Shown piece by piece: positions 1 to 9,064 of a stretch of DNA of 64,000 bases. The stretch's first letter is position 1; each line of letters opens with the position of its first letter. The stretch spans positions 248,001-312,000 of the forward strand of contig NZ_BMNC01000002.1 in the NCBI RefSeq assembly GCF_014646255.1, written 5' to 3'. The notes below the pieces were generated by a model. It was not told the DNA's origin, did not search any database, and was given only the letters and a program-made list of their open reading frames with translations. This DNA comes from Lentzea pudingi (GTDB taxonomy: Bacteria; Actinomycetota; Actinomycetes; Mycobacteriales; Pseudonocardiaceae). Both the position numbers and the translations under genes were made by a program.

Positions 1-698
1 CAGTCCGCCGTGTAGTCGTAGGTGCCGAAGTGCAGACCGGTCACCCGGCCGCGCCCCGCCGCGATGAACCGCGGGATCGCCAGCCGCCCCTCACCGTCCA
101 CAACGGACCGCGCGGTCTCGACCTGGATCTCGAACCTCAGCTCCTTGCCGAAGAGGTCGAGCACCTCACCGAAGACCTCGACCTGCTCGACCGAGGTCAC
201 CTTCGGGAACGTGATCACGAACCCCGGCGGCACGTCACCCAGCGCCGTCAGGAAGATGTCCAGCGTGCGCAGCCCGCGCTCACGCAGTTCGGGTGTGTCG
301 AAGGACTTGATCCGCAGCCCGAACGACGGTGGCGCGGTGCCCTCGGCGACCCAGCGCGACAGCAGGATCGCCGTGCTCTCCGCGTCCATGTCCTCGACGT
401 CGTCCTCGGGAGCGCCGTAGCCGTCCTCGAAGTCGATCCGCAGGTCCTCGACCGGTTCCCTGCGGAGCTTGGCCTCGACGCGCTCCAGCACACCTTCCGG
501 CAGCTCCGGCAGCAGGTCCGGCTCGATCGACTCGAGGGCCTCGCGCCCCCAGTCGTCGATCGTGGACCCGATGATGCGCCCGGCGGGCACGTAGCACGTG
601 TGCACGGGCTGACGGCCCACCGGCCAGCTGCGTTCCACAGTGGACAGTCGAGCGGTGAGCCGGTCGACGTCGTCGGGAGACAGCGATGTCTCGTACAT
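1..698 (-). CDS. DUF6986 aldolase/citrate-lyase-like protein (3' end outside window)
   Basis: Only the first 232 codons are inside the window; the frame is open to base 1. Translation begins at the ATG at 698, which overlaps the stop of the malate synthase gene (TGATG), so the two are translationally coupled and aceB is upstream. The protein reads as an HpcH/HpaI aldolase-citrate lyase fold of the DUF6986 type: an acidic segment with RIDFEDGYG near residue 87, a later FVITFPKV strand, then FEIQVETARS, which resembles the metal/substrate-binding strand of CitE-like lyases. DUF6986 genes commonly sit beside malate synthase in actinomycetes, which suggests a role in glyoxylate or C2/C4 acid metabolism. 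The exact reaction is not known to me. Confidence 0.82.
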   Translation of the reverse strand, partial: MYETSLSPDDVDRLTARLSTVERSWPVGRQPVHTCYVPAGRIIGSTIDDWGREALESIEPDLLPELPEGVLERVEAKLRREPVEDLRIDFEDGYGAPEDDVEDMDAESTAILLSRWVAEGTAPPSFGLRIKSFDTPELRERGLRTLDIFLTALGDVPPGFVITFPKVTSVEQVEVFGEVLDLFGKELRFEIQVETARSVVDGEGRLAIPRFIAAGRGRVTGLHFGTYDYTAD

Positions 699-2182
699 CA
701 GATGCGCTCGTACGCCGGCAGCGTCAGGAAGTCCACGAAGTCCTCGGACAACGCGACCTGCTCGAACAGCTCGACGGCAGCCGCGACGTGCGGCCCTTCG
801 AGCTCGTTCCCGACCCGCGCCAGCACGTCCCGCACGGCGTCGGCGGTGACCCGCGTGCCGTCGTCGAGCACGACCTCGTTGTTGATCCACTGCCAGATCT
901 GCGACCTGCTGATCTCCGCGGTGGCCGCGTCCTCCATCAGGTTGTGGATCGCCGCCGCCCCGTTGCCACCCAGCCAGGACGCGATGTACCGCACGCCGAC
1001 ATCGACAGCGGCCTCCAACCCGGCCCGGGTCGCTCCACCGCCCGCGGACTTGAAGTCCAGCAACTGCTCAGCGGTGACGCTGACCTCCGGACGCTGCTTG
1101 TCGATCTGGTTGGGCCGGTCACCCAGCACCCCGTCGAAGATCTCGCGGCAAATCGGCACGAGGTCAGGATGCGCCACCCACGACCCGTCGAAACCATCGT
1201 TCGCCTCGCGCGTCTTGTCCTCACGAACCTTCCGCAACGCGTTCTCGGTGACCTCGGGATCACGCCGGTTCGGAATGAACGCCGCCATGCCCCCCATGGC
1301 AAACGCCCCGCGCTTGTGACACGTCTTCACCAGAAGCTCGGTGTACGCGCGCATGAACGGCGCCGTCATCGTCACGCTGTTGCGGTCCGGCAGCACGTAG
1401 TCAGCACCCGCGTCACGGAAGTACTTGATGACGCTGAACAGGTAGTCCCACCGCCCGGCGTTGAGCCCCGACGCGTGGTCACGCAGTTCGTACAGAATCT
1501 CTTCCATCTGGAACGCGGCCGGAATCGTCTCAATCAACACCGTCGCGCGAATCGTGCCGTGCGGCACCTTCAGCAGCTTCTGCGCCGTAGTGAAAACGTC
1601 GTTCCACAGCCGTGCCTCCAGATGCGACTCCATCTTCGGCAGGTAGTAGTACGGCCGCCCAAGCTCAGCGTTGTGGAAGAAGTGCAACCCGAAGTCCACC
1701 AGCGCACCGACAGCGTTCTTCCCACCGAACTGCAGGTTCCGCTCGTCAAGATGCCACCCACGCGGCCGCACGACGATCGTCGGATACGGCCCACCCTTGA
1801 GCGAGTACTCCTTGCCTTCAGGCGAGGTGAACGAGATCGTCCGCCGCTCGGCCTCGTACAGGTTCACCTGCCCCTGCACCACGTTGTCCCAGTGCGGCGT
1901 GTTCGCGTCCTCAAGATCGGCAAGCCACACTTTCGCGCCAGAGTTCAACGCGTTGATCGTCATCTTGCGCTCGGTGGGCCCGGTGATCTCCACGCGCCGA
2001 TCCAGCAACGCCTCAGGCGCCGGGGCAACCACCCACTCCCCGTCCCGCACGTCCTGCGTCTCGGGCAAGAACCCGAGGGGCCGGCGCTCCTTGCGAAGGG
2101 CGAGCAACTCGTCCCTGCGGGCGGCATGCGCCTCATGCAGCTTCGCGACGAACTCAAGAGCCTCTTCGGTCAGGACCTGCAC
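698..2182 (-). CDS. aceB: malate synthase A
   Basis: Condenses glyoxylate with acetyl-CoA to give malate, in the cytosol. The 494-aa length is right for the A isoform (about 530 aa), not the longer G form. Residues 234-249 match the family signature closely ([16 protein letters not shown]). The start is a GTG with a GAGAGG ribosome-binding site nine bases upstream. The gene is divergent from an IclR regulator, with a strong promoter and candidate operator between them, and is coupled to a DUF6986 gene downstream. The same neighbours occur in Streptomyces, where malate synthase is tied to allantoin/glyoxylate use under the IclR protein AllR. Here that link is inferred from context. Confidence 0.97.
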   Translation of the reverse strand: MQVLTEEALEFVAKLHEAHAARRDELLALRKERRPLGFLPETQDVRDGEWVVAPAPEALLDRRVEITGPTERKMTINALNSGAKVWLADLEDANTPHWDNVVQGQVNLYEAERRTISFTSPEGKEYSLKGGPYPTIVVRPRGWHLDERNLQFGGKNAVGALVDFGLHFFHNAELGRPYYYLPKMESHLEARLWNDVFTTAQKLLKVPHGTIRATVLIETIPAAFQMEEILYELRDHASGLNAGRWDYLFSVIKYFRDAGADYVLPDRNSVTMTAPFMRAYTELLVKTCHKRGAFAMGGMAAFIPNRRDPEVTENALRKVREDKTREANDGFDGSWVAHPDLVPICREIFDGVLGDRPNQIDKQRPEVSVTAEQLLDFKSAGGGATRAGLEAAVDVGVRYIASWLGGNGAAAIHNLMEDAATAEISRSQIWQWINNEVVLDDGTRVTADAVRDVLARVGNELEGPHVAAAVELFEQVALSEDFVDFLTLPAYERI

Positions 2183-2214
2183 CAGAATCCACCTCTCTCG
2201 GTTTTGCTGTGTGG

Positions 2215-2243
2215 ACTATAGTTTTTGCATTGCGGAACTGCAA
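2215..2243 (-). promoter_or_regulatory. aceB promoter (-35/-10)
   Basis: On the minus strand TTGCAG (2238-2243) and TATAGT (2215-2220) are separated by exactly 17 bases, close to the vegetative sigma consensus. The -10 element ends 33 bases before the aceB GTG. The spacer is filled by the candidate IclR operator. Confidence 0.75.
2223..2237. promoter_or_regulatory. candidate IclR-family operator in the aceB promoter spacer
   Basis: TTTTGCA-T-TGCGGAA is an imperfect 7-1-7 dyad (five of seven positions symmetric). It resembles TTCCGCA/TGCGGAA half-sites reported for IclR-family regulators such as AllR. It lies wholly between the -35 and -10 of aceB and 22 bases before the IclR start codon, so one bound dimer could control both genes. 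A second dyad, TTGCA-N9-TGCAA, overlaps it. Assignment to the neighbouring regulator is inference. Confidence 0.55.
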
Positions 2244-2258
2244 CGGGAGGAGCCGCAC

Positions 2259-3005
2259 GTGTCCACAGGTGGCGTGCAGTCCCTGCAAAGGGCCTTCGAC
2301 CTGCTAGAACGCCTAGCAGACGCAGGCGGCGAGGCATCGCTGTCCGAACTGGCGACAACGTCAGGCCTCCCCCTGCCCACAATCCACCGCCTGATCCGCA
2401 CCCTTGTCACGCTGGGCTACGTACGCCAGAACAGCAACCGCCGCTACACCCTCGGCTCACGCCTGATCAGGCTCGGCGAGACCGCCTCCCGCCAATACGG
2501 CACCTGGGCAAGACCACTGCTCTCACAACTGGTCGACTCGGTGGAGGAAACGGCAAACCTGGCCGTCCTGGACGGCGACGAGGTCGTCTACGTAGCGCAA
2601 GTACCGTCAAAGCACTCGATGCGCATGTTCACAGAGGTAGGCCGCCGCCTACTGCCACACGGCACAGGCGTGGGCAAGGCAATGCTCTCGCAACTGCCGC
2701 GCTCAGACGTACGCGCACTCCTGGAACGCACGGGCCTACCCGCATACACGTCGAACACGATCACCGACGCCACCGAACTCCTCGACGAACTGGACGAGAT
2801 CGCGGAGCGAGGCTTCGCACTGGACGAGTCCGAACAGGAACTGGGCGTCCGCTGCATCGCGGTACCGGTAGTAGGCGGCCCCACGCTGGCCGCAGTCTCG
2901 GTGTCAGGCCCAGAGGGCAGACTCACGAAGGACGCGGTAACCCGAATCCTGCCGGAGGTGCTGGCAGTCGCGAAGCGACTGGCAGACCAGGCAGCACCCG
3001 CCTGA
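2259..3005 (+). CDS. IclR-family transcriptional regulator (AllR-like by context)
   Basis: A 248-aa DNA-binding repressor or activator with the usual IclR layout. An N-terminal winged helix-turn-helix covers roughly residues 5-65 (SLSELATTSGLPLPTIHRLIRTL is the recognition unit). A C-terminal effector domain follows (HGTGVGKAMLSQLP, then ELGVRCIAVPVVGG). The GTG at 2259 is chosen because it follows CGGGAGG and opens a standard-length protein; the frame is open further upstream, but that would cross the divergent promoter. Divergence from aceB and the operator-like dyad suggest it senses a glyoxylate- or allantoate-like ligand and controls aceB; this is not shown by sequence alone. Confidence 0.9.
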   Translation: MSTGGVQSLQRAFDLLERLADAGGEASLSELATTSGLPLPTIHRLIRTLVTLGYVRQNSNRRYTLGSRLIRLGETASRQYGTWARPLLSQLVDSVEETANLAVLDGDEVVYVAQVPSKHSMRMFTEVGRRLLPHGTGVGKAMLSQLPRSDVRALLERTGLPAYTSNTITDATELLDELDEIAERGFALDESEQELGVRCIAVPVVGGPTLAAVSVSGPEGRLTKDAVTRILPEVLAVAKRLADQAAPA

Positions 3006-3465
3006 TCACGAGCGAAGCCGAAGGCGAGCCGTCCCTCCGCCTTGCGATGCCGCAGGCGAGCCGTCTTTAGCAAGCGCACTGGGCGGTGGGGTCCCATCAC
3101 GAGTCGCGCCATAGCTCTTGCTGCATGCAGGTAGGGGTGTCAACTCGACACGCTTTTCGTCGAGTTGACACCCCTACCTGCATGTGGCCCGCTCTTGGTG
3201 CGGCTCGTGATGGGACCCCACCGCCAACGCCACCACACAAATCAACCGGCAGCCGCCCTAAGCAACAGGCGTGCCATCTACCTGCGAGTGGCGCGGGCCC
3301 CCTGATCAGATTGCCGGGGGTCTGGGGGCAGAGCCCCCAGGGGAAGCAAGCAACCGCAACCCCGCCAACGCAACAGGGGAACGCAAGCTAACGCAGGCGT
3401 CCCCCCGAATCGGGAACCCCTACATCACAACGTACTCAGACACCCCGACAAGATCATCCAAGCAG
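2998..3465. repeat. dispersed structured repeat, copy 1 (nested hairpins); the gene-free stretch 3006-3453
   Basis: Fills the 448-bp gap between the convergent IclR and ftsY genes and matches 32292-32995 along most of its length apart from an insert there. It has three parts. First is an outer perfect 22-bp inverted repeat (3082-3103 with 3204-3225), extendable by G-T pairs. Inside that is a perfect 26-bp stem (3124-3149 with 3159-3184) closed by the loop ACGCTTTTC. Third is a separate small hairpin, CTGGGGGC-AGA-GCCCCCAG (3322-3340). The homology reaches the stop codons of both flanking genes. No ORF in it looks real. A bidirectional terminator or small non-autonomous element is likely. Confidence 0.8.
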
Positions 3466-4743
3466 AGCGTCGACAAACGCCCCAGGCTCAAACGGAGCCA
3501 GGTGGTCAGCCCCTTCCCCAAGCCCGACCAACTTCACCGGCACCCCAAGCTCCCGCTGAACCTGAAAAACAATCCCACCCTTGGCAGTACCGTCCAACTT
3601 CGTCAGCACGATCCCAGTGATGTCCACCTGCTCAGCGAACACCCGAGCCTGGGTCAACCCGTTCTGCCCAGTAGTCGCATCCAGAACCAGCAGAACCTCA
3701 TCCACCACAGCCTGCTTCTCCACAACGCGCTTGACCTTGCCAAGCTCGTCCATCAGGCCCTTCTTGGTGTGCAACCGCCCAGCGGTGTCGATCAACACCG
3801 TGTCGACCCCGGTGTCCACACCGCGCTTCACCGACTCAAAGGCAACCGAAGCCGGGTCCCCACCCTCAGGCCCACGCACAGTCTCCGCGCCAACCCGCTT
3901 CCCCCACGTCTCCAACTGATCAGCAGCAGCAGCCCGGAACGTGTCCGCAGCCCCCAACAGCACCGTGCGCCCATCAGCAACGAGCACCCGAGCAAGCTTG
4001 CCGGTCGTAGTGGTCTTACCCACCCCGTTGACCCCGACCACCAACAGCACAGCCGGCTTCCCAGCATGCGGCAACGCCTTCAGGGACCGATCCATCCGAG
4101 GCCCAAGCGCATCCACCAGAACCGTCCGCACCAAAGCCTGAGCCTCAGCCTCAGTCCGAACCCCAGCCCCAGCGATCTTCGACCGCAGCGTCGCAACGAT
4201 CTCGGTGGTCAAAGCCGCCCCAAGATCAGCAATCAGCAGCGTGTCCTCAACATCCTGCCAAGAGTCCTCATCCAGATCACCAGCACCGAGCAGCCCGAGC
4301 AGCGAAGTCCCGAACGCATTGCGCGACTTCGACAACTTCCCGCGCAACCGCTCCAACCGCCCCGCGGTCGGCTCGATCTCCTCGACCTCGGAGGCCTCAA
4401 CAGGCAGGTCGACCTCGACGAACCCGCGCTTCACGGAGTCGCGCGGCACGGAGGCGTCGTCCCCCACCCCGGGCTGCCCGTCCACCTCGGTGCGCTCGGC
4501 GACCGGGTGCGGCACCACGGGAGTCACCTCGGCGACGGCGACCGCCTCGACCGAAGGCGCGTCCGGTGCCGCCGGGGTCAGCGAGATCCCCGACGACGCC
4601 TGGTATCCGCCAGGCCTCGGCGTCTCCTCCTTCTGGGTCAGGCTGATGCGACGGCGACGCGTCAGCACCACACCGGTCACCAGCGCGGCGATCAGCACGA
4701 CCGCCACGACGACGAGGATCAGGACAAGGGAGGACGTCGACAC
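3454..4743 (-). CDS. ftsY: signal recognition particle receptor FtsY
   Basis: SRP-receptor GTPase that docks ribosome-nascent chain-SRP complexes at the membrane for co-translational insertion. The 429-aa protein has an N-terminal membrane segment (residues 6-27), typical of actinobacterial FtsY. An acidic linker follows to about residue 125, then the NG domain: G1 GVNGVGKTT at 237-245, DTAGR at 319-323 and TKLD at 381-384. The C-terminal five codons lie in the end of the repeat element. In most actinomycetes ftsY follows smc; here smc is about 6 kb away with unrelated genes between. The start is a GTG. Confidence 0.97.
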   Translation of the reverse strand: MSTSSLVLILVVVAVVLIAALVTGVVLTRRRRISLTQKEETPRPGGYQASSGISLTPAAPDAPSVEAVAVAEVTPVVPHPVAERTEVDGQPGVGDDASVPRDSVKRGFVEVDLPVEASEVEEIEPTAGRLERLRGKLSKSRNAFGTSLLGLLGAGDLDEDSWQDVEDTLLIADLGAALTTEIVATLRSKIAGAGVRTEAEAQALVRTVLVDALGPRMDRSLKALPHAGKPAVLLVVGVNGVGKTTTTGKLARVLVADGRTVLLGAADTFRAAAADQLETWGKRVGAETVRGPEGGDPASVAFESVKRGVDTGVDTVLIDTAGRLHTKKGLMDELGKVKRVVEKQAVVDEVLLVLDATTGQNGLTQARVFAEQVDITGIVLTKLDGTAKGGIVFQVQRELGVPVKLVGLGEGADHLAPFEPGAFVDALLG

Positions 4744-4857
4744 GGGCTCATGGTTTCACAGACCCGGATGTGACCTGTCCACCATGTATTGCTCAATTAG
4801 GCGAAAATTTCACCAAAGCTCTTGCGTCCGGCTGCGGTGTGGAATAGACCACACGTC

Positions 4858-5988
4858 GTGAGGGTGATCGGACTGATTTCCGGCACGTCGATGGACGGCA
4901 TCGACGTCGCCGTCGCCGACCTGTCGATCCACGGCGACGTCGTCGAGCTCGTGCCGGTGCAGTGCGCCGAGCACCCGTTTCCGAAGGACCTGCTGGAGAA
5001 ACCGCGGGACCTCGCTGAAGTGTGCGCCTTCGACACGTCGCTCGGACAGGCTTTCGGCGAAGTCGCCGCCGGGTACCTGCCGGCGGACCTGATCTCCTCG
5101 CTCGGGCAGACCGTGCACCACGAGGTGCAGGACGGCGACTGCCTCGGCACCCTGCAACTCGGCCAGCCCGCCTGGATCGCCGAACGCACCGGCGTCCCGG
5201 TGATCGCCGACCTCCGGGTGCGGGACGTGGCCGCCGGTGGTCACGGAGCACCCCTGGCCAGCACGCTCGACGCGTTGTGGCTCGCCGGCATGGAGGAGAA
5301 CGCGGTCGCCCTCAACATCGGCGGCATCGCGAACATCACCGTGGTCCGGCCCGGCACACAGCCCGTCGCGTACGACACGGGCCCGGGCAACGCGCTGATG
5401 GACGCCGTGATGGAGGTTCTGAGCAACGGCGAACGCCGCCAGGACACCAACGGCGAGTTCGCGAGCAGGGGCACCGTGAGAGAGGACGTCCTCAAGAAGC
5501 TCCTCGCCGACCCGTACTACGCCAAGCCGTGGCCGAAGTCGACGGGCAAGGAGCACTTCAACGCCGAGTACCTCCAGGGCTTCCCCACGGTCCAGGCCGA
5601 GGACATGCTCCGCACCCTCGCCGAGCTCACCGCCCGCACCATCGCGGACGCCTGCCGCGCGCACGACGCGAGCACCGTCGTCGCGTCCGGCGGCGGCATG
5701 CGCAACCCCGTGCTGGTCGAGGCACTCCAAAGGGCCCTCGACCCCATCCCGTTGAAGATCAGCGACTCGCTGGGCCTGCCGCGCGACGGCAAGGAGGCCT
5801 ACCTGGCCGCGCTGCTCGGATTCCTGACGTGGCACGGGATCGCGGGCAACACGCCGTCGGCCACCGGCGCGTCCGGGCCGCGGCTGCTCGGCAGCATCAC
5901 GCCCGGCAGCGGACCGCTCAGAATGCCCGAGCCCGTCACCACCGCAGTGACCAAGCTGAATGTGGGGGAACCGCAGTGCGCGGACTAG
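4858..5988 (+). CDS. anmK: anhydro-N-acetylmuramic acid kinase
   Basis: Phosphorylates and opens 1,6-anhydro-MurNAc to MurNAc-6-phosphate in peptidoglycan recycling. The chosen GTG start gives 376 aa beginning MRVIGLISGTSMDG, the canonical N-terminus with the ATP-binding GTSMDG at residues 8-13; a TTG at 4822 would add 12 unconserved residues. Further family motifs are NIGGIANIT and DTGPGNALMD, and VASGGGMRN near the C-terminus. It overlaps the next gene by 13 bases, so it is coupled to a sodium:solute symporter that probably imports a related amino sugar. Confidence 0.95.
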   Translation: MRVIGLISGTSMDGIDVAVADLSIHGDVVELVPVQCAEHPFPKDLLEKPRDLAEVCAFDTSLGQAFGEVAAGYLPADLISSLGQTVHHEVQDGDCLGTLQLGQPAWIAERTGVPVIADLRVRDVAAGGHGAPLASTLDALWLAGMEENAVALNIGGIANITVVRPGTQPVAYDTGPGNALMDAVMEVLSNGERRQDTNGEFASRGTVREDVLKKLLADPYYAKPWPKSTGKEHFNAEYLQGFPTVQAEDMLRTLAELTARTIADACRAHDASTVVASGGGMRNPVLVEALQRALDPIPLKISDSLGLPRDGKEAYLAALLGFLTWHGIAGNTPSATGASGPRLLGSITPGSGPLRMPEPVTTAVTKLNVGEPQCAD

Positions 5989-7535
5989 ATCTCGCGATCA
6001 TCGTCCTGTTCCTCGTCGGAATGCCGTTGCTCGGCATGTGGATCGGCGGCAGGCAGAAGTCGGCCACCGACTACTTCGTCAGCGAGAAGCGCATCTCGTG
6101 GTGGGTCGTCTGCCTTTCGGTGGTCTCGGCGGAGACGTCGACGCTGACGGTGCTGAGCGTGCCGGTGATCGCGTACATGGCGACACCCGCGCAGGGCGGC
6201 ATGACGTACCTGACGCTCGCTCTCGGCTACATCGTCGGCCGCATCATCGTGAGCTTCGTGCTGCTGCCGCGCTACATCGCCGGTGACCTCGTGACGGCGT
6301 ACGCGTTCCTGGGCAAGCGGTACGGCAACGGCATGCGCGCCACGGCATCCGTGACGTTCCTCTTCACGCGCCTGCTCGCGGACGGCATCCGGCTCTTCGC
6401 CACGGCGATCCCGATCAAGCTCGTGCTCGCCCAGTACGGCATCATCGCCGGCTACTGGACGATCATCCTGGCACTCGGCGTCGCGATGGTGTTCTACAGC
6501 TTCTTCGGCGGCGTGCGCGCGGTCGTGTGGGTCGACGCCATCCAGATGCTCTGGTACGTGCTGGGCGGCGTGGTCGTGATCTGGTGGCTGTCGGGACAGC
6601 TGCCGGACGGCTGGTTCTCCAAGGCCGTCGACGTCAACAAGTTCCAGGTGTTCGACTTCGCCTCGTCACCGCTGACGGGCGCGTACCCGTTCATCGCGGC
6701 GTTCTTCGGCGGTGCGTTGCTGTCGATGGCCTCGCACGGCGCGGACCAGCTGATCGTGCAGCGGCTCATGTCGACGAAGGACGTGAAGTCCGCGCAGAAG
6801 GCGTTGATCGCCTCCGGTTTCGTGGTGTTCCTGCAGTTCGCGTTCTTCTTGTTCATCGGCGTGATGATGTGGGCGTTCTACAACGGCGTCGACCCGGTGA
6901 AGGACCTGAAGCTCGGCAACAAGGACGAGCTGTTCGGCCACTTCATCGTCAACTCGCTGCCGTCGGGCCTGTCCGGCTTCGTGATCGCCGGCATCCTCGC
7001 CGCCGCGCTGTCGTCGTCGTTGGGCGCCTTGGCCTCCAGCACCGTCACGGACGTCTACGAACGCATCCGCAGGACCCCGATGACCGATCAGGAACGTCTG
7101 CGCCACGGCCGGATCTGGACCCTGGTGTGGGCGGGTCTGCTGATCGTCTGCGCGGGTCTGTTCGCATCTTCGAACAAGACCACGGCGGATCCGATCGTGG
7201 TGCAGGCGCTCGGCATCGCCGGCTACACCTACGGCGCGCTGCTCGGGGCCTTCCTCCTCGGCCTCATCTTCAAGCGCGCCACGCAGGTGGACGCGATCAT
7301 CGCGTTCGTGTCGACGGTTCTGGTCGTCGGTTTCGTGATCCTCGGTGTCAAGTTCGCCGGCAGCACGCCGACGATCTACTTCGGGAAGGCCACGGCCGAC
7401 CTGAAGTCCCTGACCGGCTGGTGGAACACGCCCCTGGGGGTGGCGGTCACCTTGCTCGTGGGTGGGGTGCTGTCACTGCGGCACTCACGCGGTGTGGCGG
7501 TACGAGACGAGCTCGATGTGAAGGCGGAATCCTAG
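5976..7535 (+). CDS. sodium:solute symporter family transporter
   Basis: A 519-aa polytopic membrane protein of the SSS/SLC5 family. It begins with a membrane helix (LDLAIIVLFLVGMPLLGMWIGG) followed by the family motif SATDYFVSEKRISWW. The segment ASHGADQLIVQRLMSTKD and the later GILAAALSSSLGALASSTVTDVYERI match the conserved middle of the family. About 13 membrane helices are visible. The GTG start follows TGGGGGAA and overlaps the end of anmK by 13 bases. The pairing suggests uptake of anhydro-muropeptide sugars or another amino sugar; the substrate is inferred. Its 3' end overlaps the convergent GNAT gene by 51 bases. Confidence 0.9.
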   Translation: MRGLDLAIIVLFLVGMPLLGMWIGGRQKSATDYFVSEKRISWWVVCLSVVSAETSTLTVLSVPVIAYMATPAQGGMTYLTLALGYIVGRIIVSFVLLPRYIAGDLVTAYAFLGKRYGNGMRATASVTFLFTRLLADGIRLFATAIPIKLVLAQYGIIAGYWTIILALGVAMVFYSFFGGVRAVVWVDAIQMLWYVLGGVVVIWWLSGQLPDGWFSKAVDVNKFQVFDFASSPLTGAYPFIAAFFGGALLSMASHGADQLIVQRLMSTKDVKSAQKALIASGFVVFLQFAFFLFIGVMMWAFYNGVDPVKDLKLGNKDELFGHFIVNSLPSGLSGFVIAGILAAALSSSLGALASSTVTDVYERIRRTPMTDQERLRHGRIWTLVWAGLLIVCAGLFASSNKTTADPIVVQALGIAGYTYGALLGAFLLGLIFKRATQVDAIIAFVSTVLVVGFVILGVKFAGSTPTIYFGKATADLKSLTGWWNTPLGVAVTLLVGGVLSLRHSRGVAVRDELDVKAES

Positions 7536-8408
7536 GCGGGCGAACATGTTCTGCGAGCTCTCGTTGCCCGCGTAGATCGACGCGGCGGCCTGCGGTCGTG
7601 CACCGTGGTCCGCCGCGAGCTTCCACAGCAGTTCGGTGACGAGGGCGGCGCCCACGCCCTGACCTCGGACGTCGGGTTCGACGGCCACGAAGTCGACGTA
7701 GTACTCCTCCGGCTGGGCTTTGCCGGCGGCGTAGCCGAGCACGCGCTGGCCGTCCATGGCGACGACGACCGTGCGTTTGGCCGGATCGGAGTCGACGAGT
7801 TGTTTCCCGGACAGGTACGTGTGCGGGAAACATCGCTCGTGCAGGACCGCGACGGCCTCGTGCACGAACTCGTCGGTCGGGAGGACGCGCATCTCGCGGT
7901 CGCTGGGGCACTTGGCGTCCCGCAGCAGCAACGTGCGCAGGTCCCCGTTGTCGAGTATGTGGATGGCACTGGCCTTGCCGGCGCTGAAGGCGTGCCTCTC
8001 GGCGAACGCCGCCAACCGCCGGTGGGCCGTGTGCCCGTAGAGCTCGAGGTCGGTGATGCCGTTGAGGAGCTCGGCGGCCCGGCGGAACATCGCGTCGGCG
8101 GTCTGGTCCCAGATGCGGCTGCCCGCGGGGTGGTTGACCGGTACGTCGACGAACGGTCCGTGCAGCCACGCACGGCCGAGCTCGGCATCGACCTCCACGC
8201 TGAGCATGCCGGTGATGTTGTCGTCGGCGTCGACGGCCACCACCGTGCAGTCCGCCCAGGTGGGCTCGAACTCGCCGAGCTCCGCGCGGAGCTCTTCGAC
8301 TGTCTCACCGAGGTACCCGATGTGGTGCGCGTTGTCGGCCTGGAGCCGGACCAGCAGCGCCATCGTGGCGCCGAGGTCGCCAGGTTCGGCGAAACGGATG
8401 TCGTACAT
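7485..8408 (-). CDS. GNAT family N-acetyltransferase (two domains)
   Basis: A 307-aa protein with two GNAT-like halves. The C-terminal half carries the acetyl-CoA-binding signature VAVEPDVRGQGVGAALV around residue 245 and looks catalytic. The N-terminal half (MYDIRFAEPGDLGATMALL) keeps the fold but lacks a clear Q/R-x-x-G-x-G/A loop. The ATG at 8408 follows AGGAGG-like ATTCCTCCT on the opposite strand. The last 51 bases overlap the end of the symporter gene. The acetyl acceptor cannot be told from sequence. Confidence 0.87.
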   Translation of the reverse strand: MYDIRFAEPGDLGATMALLVRLQADNAHHIGYLGETVEELRAELGEFEPTWADCTVVAVDADDNITGMLSVEVDAELGRAWLHGPFVDVPVNHPAGSRIWDQTADAMFRRAAELLNGITDLELYGHTAHRRLAAFAERHAFSAGKASAIHILDNGDLRTLLLRDAKCPSDREMRVLPTDEFVHEAVAVLHERCFPHTYLSGKQLVDSDPAKRTVVVAMDGQRVLGYAAGKAQPEEYYVDFVAVEPDVRGQGVGAALVTELLWKLAADHGARPQAAASIYAGNESSQNMFARLGFRLHIELVSYRHTA

Positions 8409-8489
8409 AGGAGGAATGGTCACTCGCACGGCCGTTCGAAGCGAGGGAGTTTTCAGCGGTCCCAGGTCACGGACGCGCGGCCCGGTAAA

Positions 8490-8936
8490 ATGACGTGGAT
8501 GTCGTCCGAAGAACTGGCCGTCCGGACCGCTCGGGCCGAGGCCAAGGCCCACGCCGGAGACTTCAGGTCGGCCGCCTCCGAGCTCAGCGCGCTCGTGAAG
8601 GAACACGTGGCGGTGGCCGGCGCGGACGATCCACGGACCCTCAACGCCCGGCTGAGCCTGGCGCGCGTGCTCGGCACCGCGAAGCAGTTCAGCAAGGCCG
8701 TCGGCGTCTGCGAACCGCTGCTGCGCGACCAGGTCCGGGTCCTCGGCCCCGAGCACCCGGACGTCCTGGAGACCCGGCAGCTGCTCGCCAACCTGCGATA
8801 CCGGACGGGTGACTCCGAGGGTGCCGCGCAGGAGTTGGAGCGGCTCCAAGCGGCGCTGTCGCGGATGTTCCTGCCCACCCACGACCGGATCACGAAGGTC
8901 AAGCGCGACATCGCGTTCCTCAAGCGTTCGCCCTGA
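8490..8936 (+). CDS. tetratricopeptide-repeat protein
   Basis: About 148 aa, predicted all helical, with TPR-like units: AKAHAGDFRSAASELSALV, LSLARVLGTAKQFSKAVGV and LANLRYRTGDSEGAAQELE. TPR repeats normally mediate protein-protein contact. Two in-frame ATGs exist (8490 and 8499) and neither has a strong ribosome-binding site; the first is used here. It is divergent from the GNAT gene and has no membrane segment or signal peptide. Its partner is unknown. Confidence 0.75.
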   Translation: MTWMSSEELAVRTARAEAKAHAGDFRSAASELSALVKEHVAVAGADDPRTLNARLSLARVLGTAKQFSKAVGVCEPLLRDQVRVLGPEHPDVLETRQLLANLRYRTGDSEGAAQELERLQAALSRMFLPTHDRITKVKRDIAFLKRSP

Positions 8937-9064
8937 CGTGGGAGACATCACTCACACCGGCGCACCACATGGCGCTGGTATGCCGCGTCACGAACACGGA
9001 CGTCGCAGGCGCGACACCCAGATTCGGGCTTGCAGGGCAGGTGAGGGTGGGGGACTCTTCTACG

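Noticed and set aside
2998..3465. Insertion sequence or integrated mobile element
   Set aside because: No transposase frame and no target duplication could be seen; only the nested inverted repeats, so it is called a repeat of unknown type.
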